Positions 15,489-24,357 are shown, numbered from the stretch's first letter. The stretch: DNA of 25,269 nucleotides from Lachnospiraceae bacterium (GCA_900766925.1 CAAFXG010000583.1:1-25269), one strand, 5' to 3'. Notes: generated from the letters alone by a model not told the origin. Program-made: numbers and translations.

Positions 15489-16262
15489 CTACTGATTAAG
15501 CTTTGATATAATCTCAGAAAGTGTTGATAACTGTGAACGAATTACCTTGCTGGTTTGTCCCATACCTTCTGCCAGCTTCTGAACCTCCTTAGCAACAACC
15601 GCAAAACCAAGTCCGCTCTCTCCTGCCCTTGCTGCCTCAATCGATGCATTCAAAGCTAAAATATTCTGTTTCTTGGCAAAGCCTTCAATCTTGCCTGTAC
15701 TCTCATAGGCATTCTTAATCTCTTCCGCTGCATCTGCAATACCATTTCTGAGATTACCTACTGTCTCTTTGCTTTCATATTCATGGTAGCTCGAGCGAAC
15801 AAACATATTGATTACATCCCCCAAAAGATTGGCAGATGCTTCAATCTGATCTCTGGTTTTTACATTAACCTTGTGTAATGCTGCAATATATTTATCCTCA
15901 TTGATACCAAGCTCCCTTGCTACCTTGCGAAACTCCTCATCATCAGGATTCTCAGGAAGAACCTGTCCGCCAATTATGCTTCCTAAAACCGTTCCATCAG
16001 CAAGTGTAATCGGAATACCAAAATCAACAAGACCTGCATGACAGGAATAAACACCCTTACCTTCCCTATCACACTTCTCACATCTGCGACAGCCTTCCTT
16101 ACTTCCTCTTGTCAGTTCTATACAAAACTCAGTAAAGTTATAACACTCACTAATATACTGTCCGTCTGCACCAACAGCAACTGTTGCAAGTCCTGTGCTT
16201 CTTGCCCAGTTATCCATGATACTTTCAAATTTTTCCATATCACAAAAATCTTGAATTAACAT
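15489..16262 (-). CDS. Cytosolic PocR-domain sensor with a short MCP signalling segment
   Basis: A 257-residue soluble protein. Residues about 1-160 are a PocR-type ligand-binding domain with a Cys cluster (C58, C61, C64, then C74 in SCHAGLVDFGIP) that could hold a metal or metal-sulfur centre; that is a guess. A coiled-coil linker leads to the methyl-accepting chemotaxis tip: the KKQNILALNASIEAARAG segment (197-214), then GFAVVAKEVQKLAE (219-232). Only the tip hairpin is present, with no membrane helices and almost none of the long MCP coiled coil. It could signal to a CheA/CheW complex, or be a non-chemotactic relative. The ATG has AGGGGGA before it. It is divergent from the glycosyltransferase genes. 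Confidence 0.8.
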   Translation of the reverse strand: MLIQDFCDMEKFESIMDNWARSTGLATVAVGADGQYISECYNFTEFCIELTRGSKEGCRRCEKCDREGKGVYSCHAGLVDFGIPITLADGTVLGSIIGGQVLPENPDDEEFRKVARELGINEDKYIAALHKVNVKTRDQIEASANLLGDVINMFVRSSYHEYESKETVGNLRNGIADAAEEIKNAYESTGKIEGFAKKQNILALNASIEAARAGESGLGFAVVAKEVQKLAEGMGQTSKVIRSQLSTLSEIISKLNQ

Positions 16263-16355
16263 TATAATTCCCCCTATACAGCTTTTGTATTAAACTGCTT
16301 TATATTTTACACTATATAGCTCAAAATGTCATGTAAAATTAATAAAAAAATTCAA

Positions 16356-16391
16356 AAATATTTATTCGAATAAATATTTGTTTATGTAAAC
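16356..16391. promoter_or_regulatory. Palindromic operator-like site
   Basis: A perfect 24-bp palindrome (16356-16379) centred on TTCGAA is followed at once by GTTTA-TG-TAAAC (16380-16391), a second inverted pair. The two straddle the -35 of the glycosyltransferase promoter. Palindromes at this position usually bind repressors; the regulator is unknown, and in AT-rich DNA some of this could be chance. Confidence 0.55.
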
Positions 16392-16406
16392 AAAATAATG
16401 TATAAT
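16378..16406 (+). promoter_or_regulatory. Promoter of the glycosyltransferase pair
   Basis: TTGTTT (16378-16383), 17 bases, then a perfect TATAAT (16401-16406), 30 bases before the ATG. The -35 is poor and lies within the palindromic site, so activation or repression is likely. Confidence 0.6.
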
Positions 16407-16435
16407 AACTGTATGTATATCTAACGGAGGCGACC

Positions 16436-17614
16436 ATGAAAAAAAGAGCGATGCTAGTTGCCAATTCGGCATCATTTATTGACCATTTTAACCAAGATAA
16501 TATATGTATCCTCAAATCCATGGGCTATGATATTACCGTTGCTGCAAACTTCAAAAATGGCAATTCAAGTTCCGACGAAAGAATCAAAGAATTTACCATA
16601 GATTTAAAAAATGCAAATATCGATATTATAGATTTGCCAATTCCACGTAATGTTACCGAAATCGGCAAATGTATCAAATCTATCTCAATACTTAAAAAAT
16701 ATTTACAGAAAAACAACTGCGAAATAATCCATACACAGACACCTTTTGGCGGAGTGGTCGGTCGACTTGCAGCTAAGGCTTTCCGTAAAAAAGAGCTTTC
16801 AAGGGTAATTTATTTTGTACATGGCTTCCATTTTTTTAAGGGTGCATCCCTTAAAAATCGACTGATATATTACAATATAGAAAAATATCTTTCCAAATAT
16901 ACAGATTGTATTATTACGCTTAACCACGAGGATTTCTGCGCGGTCAAAGATAAATTCCGGCACCCAAATCCCAAGTATGTGCCGGGTGTTGGTGTTGATA
17001 CAGAATATATAAGCAGCTTATCCATTGACAAAGAGCTAAAAAAACAGGATTTAAACATTCCGCCAACAAAAAAGGTCATCCTGACTGTTGCAGAATTAAT
17101 TCCGCGCAAAAATATCGAAACAGCCATAAAGTCATTTGCAGCACTTAAACGTACCGATACGGTGCTTGTGATTTGCGGAAAGGGTTCTCTGCTTAAATCA
17201 TTACAGGAATTATGTGAAGCGCTCTGTGTGTCGGACTCTGTATTTTTTACAGGTTATCGCACGGATATTCTTGAAATCTATCATATATCAGACATATTTT
17301 TATTTACCAGCTTTCAGGAAGGGCTTCCTGTTTCAGTCATGCAGGCAATGGCTGCCGGTATCCCTATTGTTGCCTCCAAAATACGCGGCAATACCGATTT
17401 ACTTGCTCCATACGATAATTGTCCATGTTCAGACTATCTTGTAGATGTTAACAACGTACAGGGATTTACAAACAAACTTGAATATCTGCTGGATAACCCT
17501 GATATAGCCGGTGATATAGGCAATGTCAACAAAGAAAACTGCAGCAAATACTTTGACATCAAACATGTACATGAACAAATGACAAATATTTACAAAGAGC
17601 TTTCAAAAAAATAA
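16436..17614 (+). CDS. GT4-family glycosyltransferase
   Basis: A 392-residue GT-B fold transferase for polysaccharide or exopolysaccharide assembly. The N-terminal domain includes the HTQTPFGGVVGRLAA loop (99-113) and the YFVHGFHFFKG segment (126-136); the nucleotide-sugar domain holds VAELIPRKNIETAI (218-231) and EGLPVSVMQAMAAGIP. The family's EX7E pair normally reads EGLP....EAM; here the second Glu is Gln303, which may alter nucleotide-sugar binding. GGAGG lies before the ATG. The GT2 gene follows 37 bp later, suggesting one unit with a shared role in glycan synthesis. Donor and acceptor are unknown. Confidence 0.88.
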   Translation: MKKRAMLVANSASFIDHFNQDNICILKSMGYDITVAANFKNGNSSSDERIKEFTIDLKNANIDIIDLPIPRNVTEIGKCIKSISILKKYLQKNNCEIIHTQTPFGGVVGRLAAKAFRKKELSRVIYFVHGFHFFKGASLKNRLIYYNIEKYLSKYTDCIITLNHEDFCAVKDKFRHPNPKYVPGVGVDTEYISSLSIDKELKKQDLNIPPTKKVILTVAELIPRKNIETAIKSFAALKRTDTVLVICGKGSLLKSLQELCEALCVSDSVFFTGYRTDILEIYHISDIFLFTSFQEGLPVSVMQAMAAGIPIVASKIRGNTDLLAPYDNCPCSDYLVDVNNVQGFTNKLEYLLDNPDIAGDIGNVNKENCSKYFDIKHVHEQMTNIYKELSKK

Positions 17615-17651
17615 GTTTATAAGATTACTACAGAAATCAGAGGTGAACTAC

Positions 17652-18614
17652 ATGTACACAGTTCAGGTACTTCTTTCATCATATAACGGAGAAGAATATA
17701 TATGCGAACAAATAGACAGTATTTTAAGGCAAAAGGATGTCGATGTCAGACTCCTTATCAGGGATGACGGTTCAACAGACCATACTCCAACAATTATCAG
17801 AGAATATGCAAAAGAATATCCAAATGTATCATACATCCGAGGAAAAAACTGCGGAGTTGTAGCTTCCTTTTTCAGACTTTTCGAGTTAAGCGACCCCATG
17901 GTAAACTATTATGCTCTGGCCGACCAGGACGATGTGTGGGACGAAGATAAATTAAAAATTGCCTGTGATAAATTGGCAGAGCTTGAGCCAAAGCATGGTA
18001 AATCAAAGAAAAAGCACAAATCCGGCAACAATAATTCCAAAACAGCTGAGCTTCCTTTACTATACTGCTGTTCATCACAACCAACCACGGATACTCTTGA
18101 AGAAATACCCGGCTTTAAAGAAGCAGGCAAAGAACTGATTCCTGACTTCAAAAATGCAATCATTGAAAATATCGCACGCGGAGGAAGCCTTGTATTTAAC
18201 CAATGTCTTATGAGCAGTGTAAGAATCCCCATGCCCAAAAATGTTTTTATGCATGACTGGTGGCTTTATCTGGTTGCTACCTGCTTTGGCAAGGTAATAT
18301 ATGATTCCGAGGCTCACTACAAATACCGCCAGCATTCAGGCAACGTACTCGGTGCCTCGCCAAATGGCCTAAATAAAGCAAGACGCAGATTAAAGCAAAG
18401 CAAAACCAACGGTGGTCATATAAGAAGACAGATGGAATCCTTTGCAAGAATATACAAAATTCCTGATGATAAAGCAGAAGCCGTAAATATAATTCTAAAT
18501 TATCAAAAATCCTTCAAGCAAAGATTAAAAGGCTTTTCAGGGAAATATTTATTCAGACAAAACAAAAAAGATAATCTTATATTTAGATTATTATTTTTTA
18601 CAAATCATTTATAG
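17652..18614 (+). CDS. GT2-family glycosyltransferase
   Basis: A 320-residue GT-A fold transferase of the rhamnosyltransferase-like group. Residues 7-45 carry the nucleotide-binding fold with IRDDGSTD (36-43), and ALADQDDVW (88-96) holds the metal-binding DXD-type motif. A conserved HDWWLY segment and RQHSGN follow. A basic insertion (about 114-130, KHGKSKKKHKSG) is a low-complexity loop. The ATG at 17652 is preferred over an in-frame GTG nine bases upstream, because GAGGTGA overlaps that GTG and is placed for the ATG. It follows the GT4 gene closely. No terminator is seen before pyrG, which has its own promoter. Confidence 0.85.
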   Translation: MYTVQVLLSSYNGEEYICEQIDSILRQKDVDVRLLIRDDGSTDHTPTIIREYAKEYPNVSYIRGKNCGVVASFFRLFELSDPMVNYYALADQDDVWDEDKLKIACDKLAELEPKHGKSKKKHKSGNNNSKTAELPLLYCCSSQPTTDTLEEIPGFKEAGKELIPDFKNAIIENIARGGSLVFNQCLMSSVRIPMPKNVFMHDWWLYLVATCFGKVIYDSEAHYKYRQHSGNVLGASPNGLNKARRRLKQSKTNGGHIRRQMESFARIYKIPDDKAEAVNIILNYQKSFKQRLKGFSGKYLFRQNKKDNLIFRLLFFTNHL

Positions 18615-18629
18615 TGGTGTACTTACTTA

Positions 18630-18658
18630 TTGACTAAAAAAAATAAATATTCTATAAT
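18630..18658 (+). promoter_or_regulatory. pyrG promoter
   Basis: TTGACT (18630-18635), an A-rich 17-base spacer and perfect TATAAT (18653-18658), about 50 bases before the ATG. The Bacillus G-reiteration control of pyrG needs a run of Gs at the start and a terminator; neither is seen here. Confidence 0.85.
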
Positions 18659-18709
18659 GGCTCCTATATATGCAGATTATTTCACAATTTAAACTAGGGA
18701 GGACATTAT

Positions 18710-20317
18710 ATGTCAGTTAAGTACATTTTCGTTACAGGAGGTGTCGTATCAGGCCTTGGCAAAGGCATTACGGCAGCTTCTCTTGGTCGTTTGTTAAAAT
18801 CCAGGGGATATAAGGTTACAAGTCAGAAATTCGACCCCTACATCAACATGGATCCCGGTACAATGAATCCAATTCAACATGGTGAGGTTTTCGTCACGGA
18901 TGATGGTGCTGAAACAGACCTTGACCTTGGACATTATGAACGTTTTATAGACGAAAGTCTTAACAAACGTTCTAATGTTACTACAGGTAAGGTTTATTGG
19001 AGCATCCTGAACAAAGAGCGCCGTGGCGATTTTGGCGGTCATACTGTACAGGTAATCCCACATGTCACCAATGAAATCAAAGACCGTTTCTACAGAAATC
19101 CTGAATCAAAGGACACAGAAATTGCTATTATAGAAGTAGGTGGCACTGTGGGTGATATCGAAAGTCAGCCTTACATGGAAGCAATCCGACAATTTCAGGC
19201 CGATGTAGGTCGTGAAAATTGTATAATGATACACGTCACATTAATTCCATACCTGAAATCATCCGGAGAATTAAAAACCAAGCCTACACAGGCCAGCGTT
19301 AAAAATTGCCAGTCTCTTGGTATCCAGCCGGATATATTAGTATGTCGTTCTGATTTACCACTTGACGACAGCATAAAGGAGAAAATCGCCAGCTTTTGTA
19401 ATGTCCCTAAGGATTGTGTTATTCAAAATCTTGATGTTGATGTTCTGTATGAGGTTCCTCTTGCGATGGAAGCCGAAAAGCTTGCTGACGTAACCTGCAG
19501 ATGCCTGCATATCCCATGCCCTACACCTGATTTAGCTGATTGGATAACAATGGTTAATAATTGGAAAAATCCGGAAAGAACAATAAAGGTGGCTCTGGTG
19601 GGTAAATATGTTTCATTACATGATGCCTATATCTCAGTTGTAGAATCACTTAAGCATGCCGGTGTGGCACACAAGGCAGAAGTAGAAATTAAATGGGTTG
19701 ACTCTGAACAATTAAATCCAGCAAATGTTGAAGAAACTCTTAACGATGTATCCGGAATTCTTGTTCCGGGCGGATTTGGTGACAGGGGTATAGAGGGCAT
19801 GATTACTGCAATAAACTATGCCCGTACAAAGAAGGTTCCATACCTTGGGTTATGTCTTGGAATGCAACTTACCATAGTAGAATTTGCAAGAAATGTAATA
19901 GGATATTCCGATGCAGATAGCTCTGAATTTAATCCGAGCTCCACACATCAGGTCATACATATTATGCCGGACCAAAACGATGTAACGGACCTTGGTGGCA
20001 CACTCAGACTGGGTGCTTATCCTTGTGTGTTAGATAAAAATTCTAAAGCGTACGAATTATATGGTCAGGAACTAATCTATGAACGTCACAGACACAGATA
20101 CGAGGTAAACAACGATTACCGTAACCAGCTTATTTCACACGGAATGTTACTTTCAGGATTATCTCCTGACGGTCATATAGTTGAAATGATTGAATTACCT
20201 GATCATCCATGGTTTATCGGAACTCAGGCTCATCCTGAATTCAAGAGCCGTCCGAACAAAGCACATCCTTTATTCTATGGCTTTATAGGTGCTGCCATAG
20301 CCAAGTCCGAGGAATAA
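18710..20317 (+). CDS. pyrG: CTP synthase
   Basis: Amidates UTP to CTP with ATP and glutamine. The 535-residue protein has the synthase P-loop region VSGLGKG (13-19) and a complete C-terminal glutaminase domain: nucleophile Cys382 in GLCLGMQ, His508 and Glu510 in HPEF. Length and order are normal. AGGGAGG precedes the ATG. It has its own promoter and sits 91 bp before the DapF-like gene with no strong terminator, so read-through is possible. Nothing unusual. Confidence 0.97.
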   Translation: MSVKYIFVTGGVVSGLGKGITAASLGRLLKSRGYKVTSQKFDPYINMDPGTMNPIQHGEVFVTDDGAETDLDLGHYERFIDESLNKRSNVTTGKVYWSILNKERRGDFGGHTVQVIPHVTNEIKDRFYRNPESKDTEIAIIEVGGTVGDIESQPYMEAIRQFQADVGRENCIMIHVTLIPYLKSSGELKTKPTQASVKNCQSLGIQPDILVCRSDLPLDDSIKEKIASFCNVPKDCVIQNLDVDVLYEVPLAMEAEKLADVTCRCLHIPCPTPDLADWITMVNNWKNPERTIKVALVGKYVSLHDAYISVVESLKHAGVAHKAEVEIKWVDSEQLNPANVEETLNDVSGILVPGGFGDRGIEGMITAINYARTKKVPYLGLCLGMQLTIVEFARNVIGYSDADSSEFNPSSTHQVIHIMPDQNDVTDLGGTLRLGAYPCVLDKNSKAYELYGQELIYERHRHRYEVNNDYRNQLISHGMLLSGLSPDGHIVEMIELPDHPWFIGTQAHPEFKSRPNKAHPLFYGFIGAAIAKSEE

Positions 20318-20408
20318 ATATACAAATATTTACCATGTTTATATTTTTACATCACATTATTATATTTTTTGAATATAGTATGTTAAGAATTTCTTTTTCG
20401 GTGAAAAG

Positions 20409-21311
20409 ATGGTATTCCACAAGTATCAGAGTCTTGGCAATGATTATCTTGTTTATGATTGTAACAGAAACCAGCAAAATATTTCCTCAAGCCTTATTTC
20501 TAAGCTTTGCGACCGACATTTAGGGATAGGTGCCGACGGGATTGTGGTAGGACCATTCTTTACCGATAAGGGTTTGTCCGTTTCTATCTACAATTCAGAC
20601 GGAACAGAATCTGAACAAGGTGGAAATGCTGTTCTTATTTTTGCAAAATACTTAAAGGATGCCGGCTATATTCAGAAAAAAGAATTTACACTGATAACCA
20701 AAGGCGGAAAAAATATAATCAGATATCATAATGAGCTTGGAACAAGTGCGTCCGTTGCAATGGGAAAGCTTGACTTTTCTCCTGAAGCAGTCGGATGCAC
20801 TTTTTGTCCATTAAACATCGCCAGCCATTCCACCACGACTGATGCATACAGTAATATAAACACTGTAAAAAAAGGCGAGCTTGTAGATGTTCCAATGAAA
20901 TTTGGAGATTTTACATATCGATGCACCTGTGTGTCTGTGGGTAATCCCCACTGCGTTCTGCCATACAGGGTTGTAAATAAGGATATAGTCTGCGACATTG
21001 CAGAAAAAATCAACAAAACATCATACTTTATAAATCAAGTCAATACTGAAATTGTACAGATTATTGACACACATAATATCAAAATAGAAATATTTGAACG
21101 TGGCTCAGGCTACACCTTAGCTTCCGGAAGTAGTGCCTGCGCCGCAGTTGGCGCAATGTATAAAATGGGGTTTGTGACAAACAAGGTAAACGTACAAATG
21201 CCCGGAGGTATGCTGCTTATTAGCATAGATGAGGACTTAAATGTTTCCATGACCGGAACCGTAGAGGCAATCTGCCGGATACATCTTTCAGAGGAATATA
21301 GAATATATTAA
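20409..21311 (+). CDS. DapF-fold epimerase-like protein lacking both catalytic cysteines
   Basis: A 300-residue protein with the two-domain diaminopimelate epimerase fold: GNDYLV (10-15), NSDGTESE (62-69), SVGNPHCV (176-183) and ERGSGYTLASGSSACAA (230-246). In DapF the two proton-transferring cysteines sit in MCGNG and ACGTGA. Here these read QGGNA (Gly71) and ASGSSA (Ser239), and the Glu of ERGxGET is Tyr235. Known catalysis by the two-Cys mechanism is therefore not possible, and this is unlikely to be the cell's main DapF. It may be another isomerase of this superfamily, some of which use carboxylates, or an inactive relative. The ATG at 20409 has GGTGAAAAG before it. Its stop shares TTAA (21308-21311) with the convergent gene. 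Confidence 0.85.
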   Translation: MVFHKYQSLGNDYLVYDCNRNQQNISSSLISKLCDRHLGIGADGIVVGPFFTDKGLSVSIYNSDGTESEQGGNAVLIFAKYLKDAGYIQKKEFTLITKGGKNIIRYHNELGTSASVAMGKLDFSPEAVGCTFCPLNIASHSTTTDAYSNINTVKKGELVDVPMKFGDFTYRCTCVSVGNPHCVLPYRVVNKDIVCDIAEKINKTSYFINQVNTEIVQIIDTHNIKIEIFERGSGYTLASGSSACAAVGAMYKMGFVTNKVNVQMPGGMLLISIDEDLNVSMTGTVEAICRIHLSEEYRIY

Positions 21312-22165
21312 TCATACACCTCATTAAAATTTGAGTGCAGATAATTATAAATCGCATCAAAATTTGAATTAGACACCTCGTCTATTGTGAACGGAGACGC
21401 CCAAATACCGGTTGAAGATATATATGCATCACAGTCCATCTGCATATCCACACCATAATAATCTATCAATTTATCTACATATGATTCACCTGATGGATCT
21501 CCTTCCACCACAATATTTGAAGTATCGTCGTCAAAATCAACATAATATTCTTCATCCGGATAATCCTGATACTTAATATAGTATCCAAAATCCTCTAGCG
21601 GTTCATCCACAAAGGCCCTCATATAAAAAATTTTCCCGGTTGAATAATCAAAAAGAAATATCCCTGAATCATACATATTACCATATCCATAATCGGTTTT
21701 TACAGAATTACTTCTGCGAAATGCCATTACACCCAATTCAAATGAGTATATTTCGTTATCTATTACCCTTACAACCTTAATGTCTCCCCACTGCTTAACT
21801 ACATTACTATCTGTAATTACTTCCATCAGATATTTTTCCCAGCCATAGTCCAGCATTTTATCTATCTCGTTTGCGAGAACATTTGTAAATGTATTTATTG
21901 TAGCTTCATCAAATTCTTTTGTTCCCTCTGATATAATACTATCCTCTGAGCGGAGAGCATCAATTTTCTGAGACATATCCATTTCTACATTCACAACATT
22001 TACAGAATAATCACTTATACTTACCTGCTTCATAAGCTTCTCGTCCGAATGACTATAATATTGCCTTGGTACCTCCAATGCGACAAATGTTATGGCAAGC
22101 AATAACATAATCACTAACAAAGAATATGCAATTTCCATTACTTTTTTGCGTTTGTTAATCTTCAT
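21308..22165 (-). CDS. Single-pass membrane protein of the two-component operon, unknown function
   Basis: I do not recognise this protein (285 residues). It has one N-terminal membrane segment (about 11-30) and an extracytoplasmic region of about 250 residues with many Tyr and acidic residues; a poly-acidic YYVDFDDDTS stretch lies near the middle. There is no lipobox and no known catalytic motif. The ATG at 22165 is chosen because AGGTGA is five bases upstream; ATG 22168 and GTG 22174 are alternatives. It overlaps the end of the kinase gene by 11 bases and is probably translationally coupled. It may act as a partner or target of the sensor kinase, by position only. Confidence 0.75.
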   Translation of the reverse strand: MKINKRKKVMEIAYSLLVIMLLLAITFVALEVPRQYYSHSDEKLMKQVSISDYSVNVVNVEMDMSQKIDALRSEDSIISEGTKEFDEATINTFTNVLANEIDKMLDYGWEKYLMEVITDSNVVKQWGDIKVVRVIDNEIYSFELGVMAFRRSNSVKTDYGYGNMYDSGIFLFDYSTGKIFYMRAFVDEPLEDFGYYIKYQDYPDEEYYVDFDDDTSNIVVEGDPSGESYVDKLIDYYGVDMQMDCDAYISSTGIWASPFTIDEVSNSNFDAIYNYLHSNFNEVYD

Positions 22166-23552
22166 CATAATCACCTGCTAAAACCACTGATAACGTAACA
22201 CTTGTACCCTCTCCTACGACACTTTCAAAACGAAGAGCGCCACCATGAATCTCCGATATCTTCTTACAAAGTGCAAGGCCAAGTCCGGCACCTCCCTGAC
22301 TTCTGGCTCTGGATTTATCAACCATATAAAACGGCTCTGTTATTCTGCTAAGTTCATCAGCAGGAATACCATGACCATTATCTGACACAGTTATCTCATA
22401 ACAACGATTATCATCAGATAAATGGCCATTAACAAATACTGACTGATTCGGCTCAGATGCCTTACACGCATTATCAACCAAATTAATGAGCGCTGTCATA
22501 ACCAACGACTCCTCAACCATAATCATAGCATTCTGACATTCAAACTCAATGTTGATGCTATATTTTTCACCTGTAAAATAGACTGCTTCCTTAAGCTTAT
22601 CAAGCAAAACCTTTGTACTTACAGGTTCAATGTTAAAATCAGATTTACCCATTACAATAAGCTGCAACAAGTTAAGGGAGAGCTGCTCCAGCCTTTTACC
22701 CTCATTATATATGAAACTGCTATATTCCCTTTTTTTATCAGGCTGCAAATCATAGGTTCTCAGTAAATCCGCATATCCGATAATAGATGTCAACGGAGTT
22801 TTTATCTCATGCGTAAAGTCACTAACAAAATCTTCCCTTTTCCGTGCTATATCCTCCAGCTCGATAATATGCTCCTCGGTATTCCTTGCAAGCTCATTCA
22901 GGATTTCACCAAGCTTTGCCACCTCATAGGACTTCATCTTTCTGTAATCCGTGTCCACACGAACACTATAATTGCCTGCCGAAATTTCTTCCGCCATCTC
23001 TGTTACCTTGCTTACAGGTCTTGTTATGTACCAGGAAAACAAATATAATACTATCGCTATCACCATCGATACAATAATTATAATACGTCTGTAAAAGCGA
23101 TAATTTGAATCTCTTTGACGAAGAACATTTTCTATATCGTAATAGCTTATAAGATACCTGTCCTCATATCTGCTTGTAACCTGAATACACAGACCGTTAT
23201 CTGTGTTAATCACACTAGAGATAACCTGTCCTTTTTCCAAATCGCGATATCCTTCGAGCTTAATTTTATTAAGCCACTCCTCATGATTTCCCACAAACAG
23301 TTCACTATTCTTATTTCTTCCCGACATTCTTTGTTCAAAACCTGCCAAAGAATATTCGGCATAGCTGTTATCGGGAATATCCTCCAAAGAAGCAATATAA
23401 GTATATAAATTGGCATTACTATCCGCAGCTGCCTCCATTGCCGCATTCATATCCTGATGATATAAATAGTTTACTATGGCAAAGCCTCCAAATACAGTAA
23501 TGCACATCATAATACAATATGTAAATACAAATATTTTTAAAGATATTTTCAT
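22155..23552 (-). CDS. Sensor histidine kinase
   Basis: A 465-residue membrane histidine kinase. Two membrane segments (about 5-28 and 157-174) flank an extracytoplasmic sensor of about 125 residues. A HAMP-type linker (177-229), then the dimerization and phospho-acceptor region with HEIKTPLTS (His248), and the catalytic domain: LVDNACKAS (N box), DNGHGIP (G1) and GGAGLGLA (G2). All are intact. GGAAG precedes the ATG. It follows the response regulator by 20 bp and overlaps the unknown membrane gene. The signal is not determinable. Confidence 0.92.
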   Translation of the reverse strand: MKISLKIFVFTYCIMMCITVFGGFAIVNYLYHQDMNAAMEAAADSNANLYTYIASLEDIPDNSYAEYSLAGFEQRMSGRNKNSELFVGNHEEWLNKIKLEGYRDLEKGQVISSVINTDNGLCIQVTSRYEDRYLISYYDIENVLRQRDSNYRFYRRIIIIVSMVIAIVLYLFSWYITRPVSKVTEMAEEISAGNYSVRVDTDYRKMKSYEVAKLGEILNELARNTEEHIIELEDIARKREDFVSDFTHEIKTPLTSIIGYADLLRTYDLQPDKKREYSSFIYNEGKRLEQLSLNLLQLIVMGKSDFNIEPVSTKVLLDKLKEAVYFTGEKYSINIEFECQNAMIMVEESLVMTALINLVDNACKASEPNQSVFVNGHLSDDNRCYEITVSDNGHGIPADELSRITEPFYMVDKSRARSQGGAGLGLALCKKISEIHGGALRFESVVGEGTSVTLSVVLAGDYDED

Positions 23553-23572
23553 AATACTTCCAATTCCAAACT

Positions 23573-24226
23573 CTACTCAACGAACCTGTAGCCAACCTTG
23601 AAAATGGTTTGAATATTCTTTTCAAGACCCAGCTTTTTCCTTATACGGTTAATATGAAGGTCAACCGTTCTGGTATCTTCACAAAACGGATCATTCCACA
23701 CCTTTTCGTATATTATTTCCCTGTATAATGCAATATTTTTATTCTTAACCAAGAGTAACAGCAGTTCAAATTCCTTATATGTAAGTACAACCGGCTTTCC
23801 TGCCTTTGTAACGCTTCTCGACGCTGTATCAATCTCTAAATCAAGTACATGTATTACCTCAGAATATTTCTCAATTCTACGTAGCACAACCTCTACTCTT
23901 GCTACTAATTCATTATTATCAAATGGCTTAATTATATAATCCTCCGCACCTAATTTAAGACCCTTGACTCTGTCCTTTACATCCGTCTTGGCAGTTATAA
24001 AAATAACCGGAATTTCATACTGTCTGATATATTCAATAAGCTCAAAGCCATCTATCTTAGGCAGCATCACGTCCAACAAGACAAGATCATATTTGTTCTG
24101 CTCTATGGCATCCGCCGCTGCCTCTCCATCATACACACATTCACAATAATACCCTGCATTAGCAAGTGTCTCCTTTATTAAATTTGCTATTGGGAATTCG
24201 TCATCCACAACAAGTATTCTTATCAT
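23573..24226 (-). CDS. OmpR/PhoB-family response regulator
   Basis: A 217-residue regulator: receiver domain with acidic DDE (8-10), phospho-acceptor Asp52 in LLDVMLPKIDG, the T/S site in ITAK and the Lys in IKPFD; then a winged-helix DNA-binding domain (about 125-216) with EVIHVLDLEID and the TVDLHINRIRKKLG recognition region. AGGAGA precedes the ATG. It is first in the operon with the kinase and the unknown membrane protein, and its partner is clear from order. The target genes are unknown. Confidence 0.94.
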   Translation of the reverse strand: MIRILVVDDEFPIANLIKETLANAGYYCECVYDGEAAADAIEQNKYDLVLLDVMLPKIDGFELIEYIRQYEIPVIFITAKTDVKDRVKGLKLGAEDYIIKPFDNNELVARVEVVLRRIEKYSEVIHVLDLEIDTASRSVTKAGKPVVLTYKEFELLLLLVKNKNIALYREIIYEKVWNDPFCEDTRTVDLHINRIRKKLGLEKNIQTIFKVGYRFVE

Positions 24227-24304
24227 TTTTTCTCCTATTTTTGACTATACTCCAGGTGCTGTTAAAATTTTATAGTTGAATATAAAGTATTAACAGTAGT
24301 TATC

Positions 24305-24333
24305 TATATAATAATATACCAATATTGTATCAA
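24305..24333 (-). promoter_or_regulatory. Promoter of the two-component operon
   Basis: Minus-strand TTGATA (24328-24333), 17 bases, then TATATA (24305-24310), about 80 bases before the response regulator start. The region is AT-rich, so the match is suggestive rather than certain. Confidence 0.5.
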
Positions 24334-24357
24334 TTTTGTTTCACTTCTATGTAGCAA

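Noticed and set aside
18653..18709. G-reiteration attenuation of pyrG as in Bacillus
   Set aside because: The start region lacks a run of Gs at the expected distance and no terminator hairpin lies in the leader.
20409..21311. Annotation as functional dapF
   Set aside because: The fold fits, but both catalytic cysteines are replaced, so I left the gene symbol empty.
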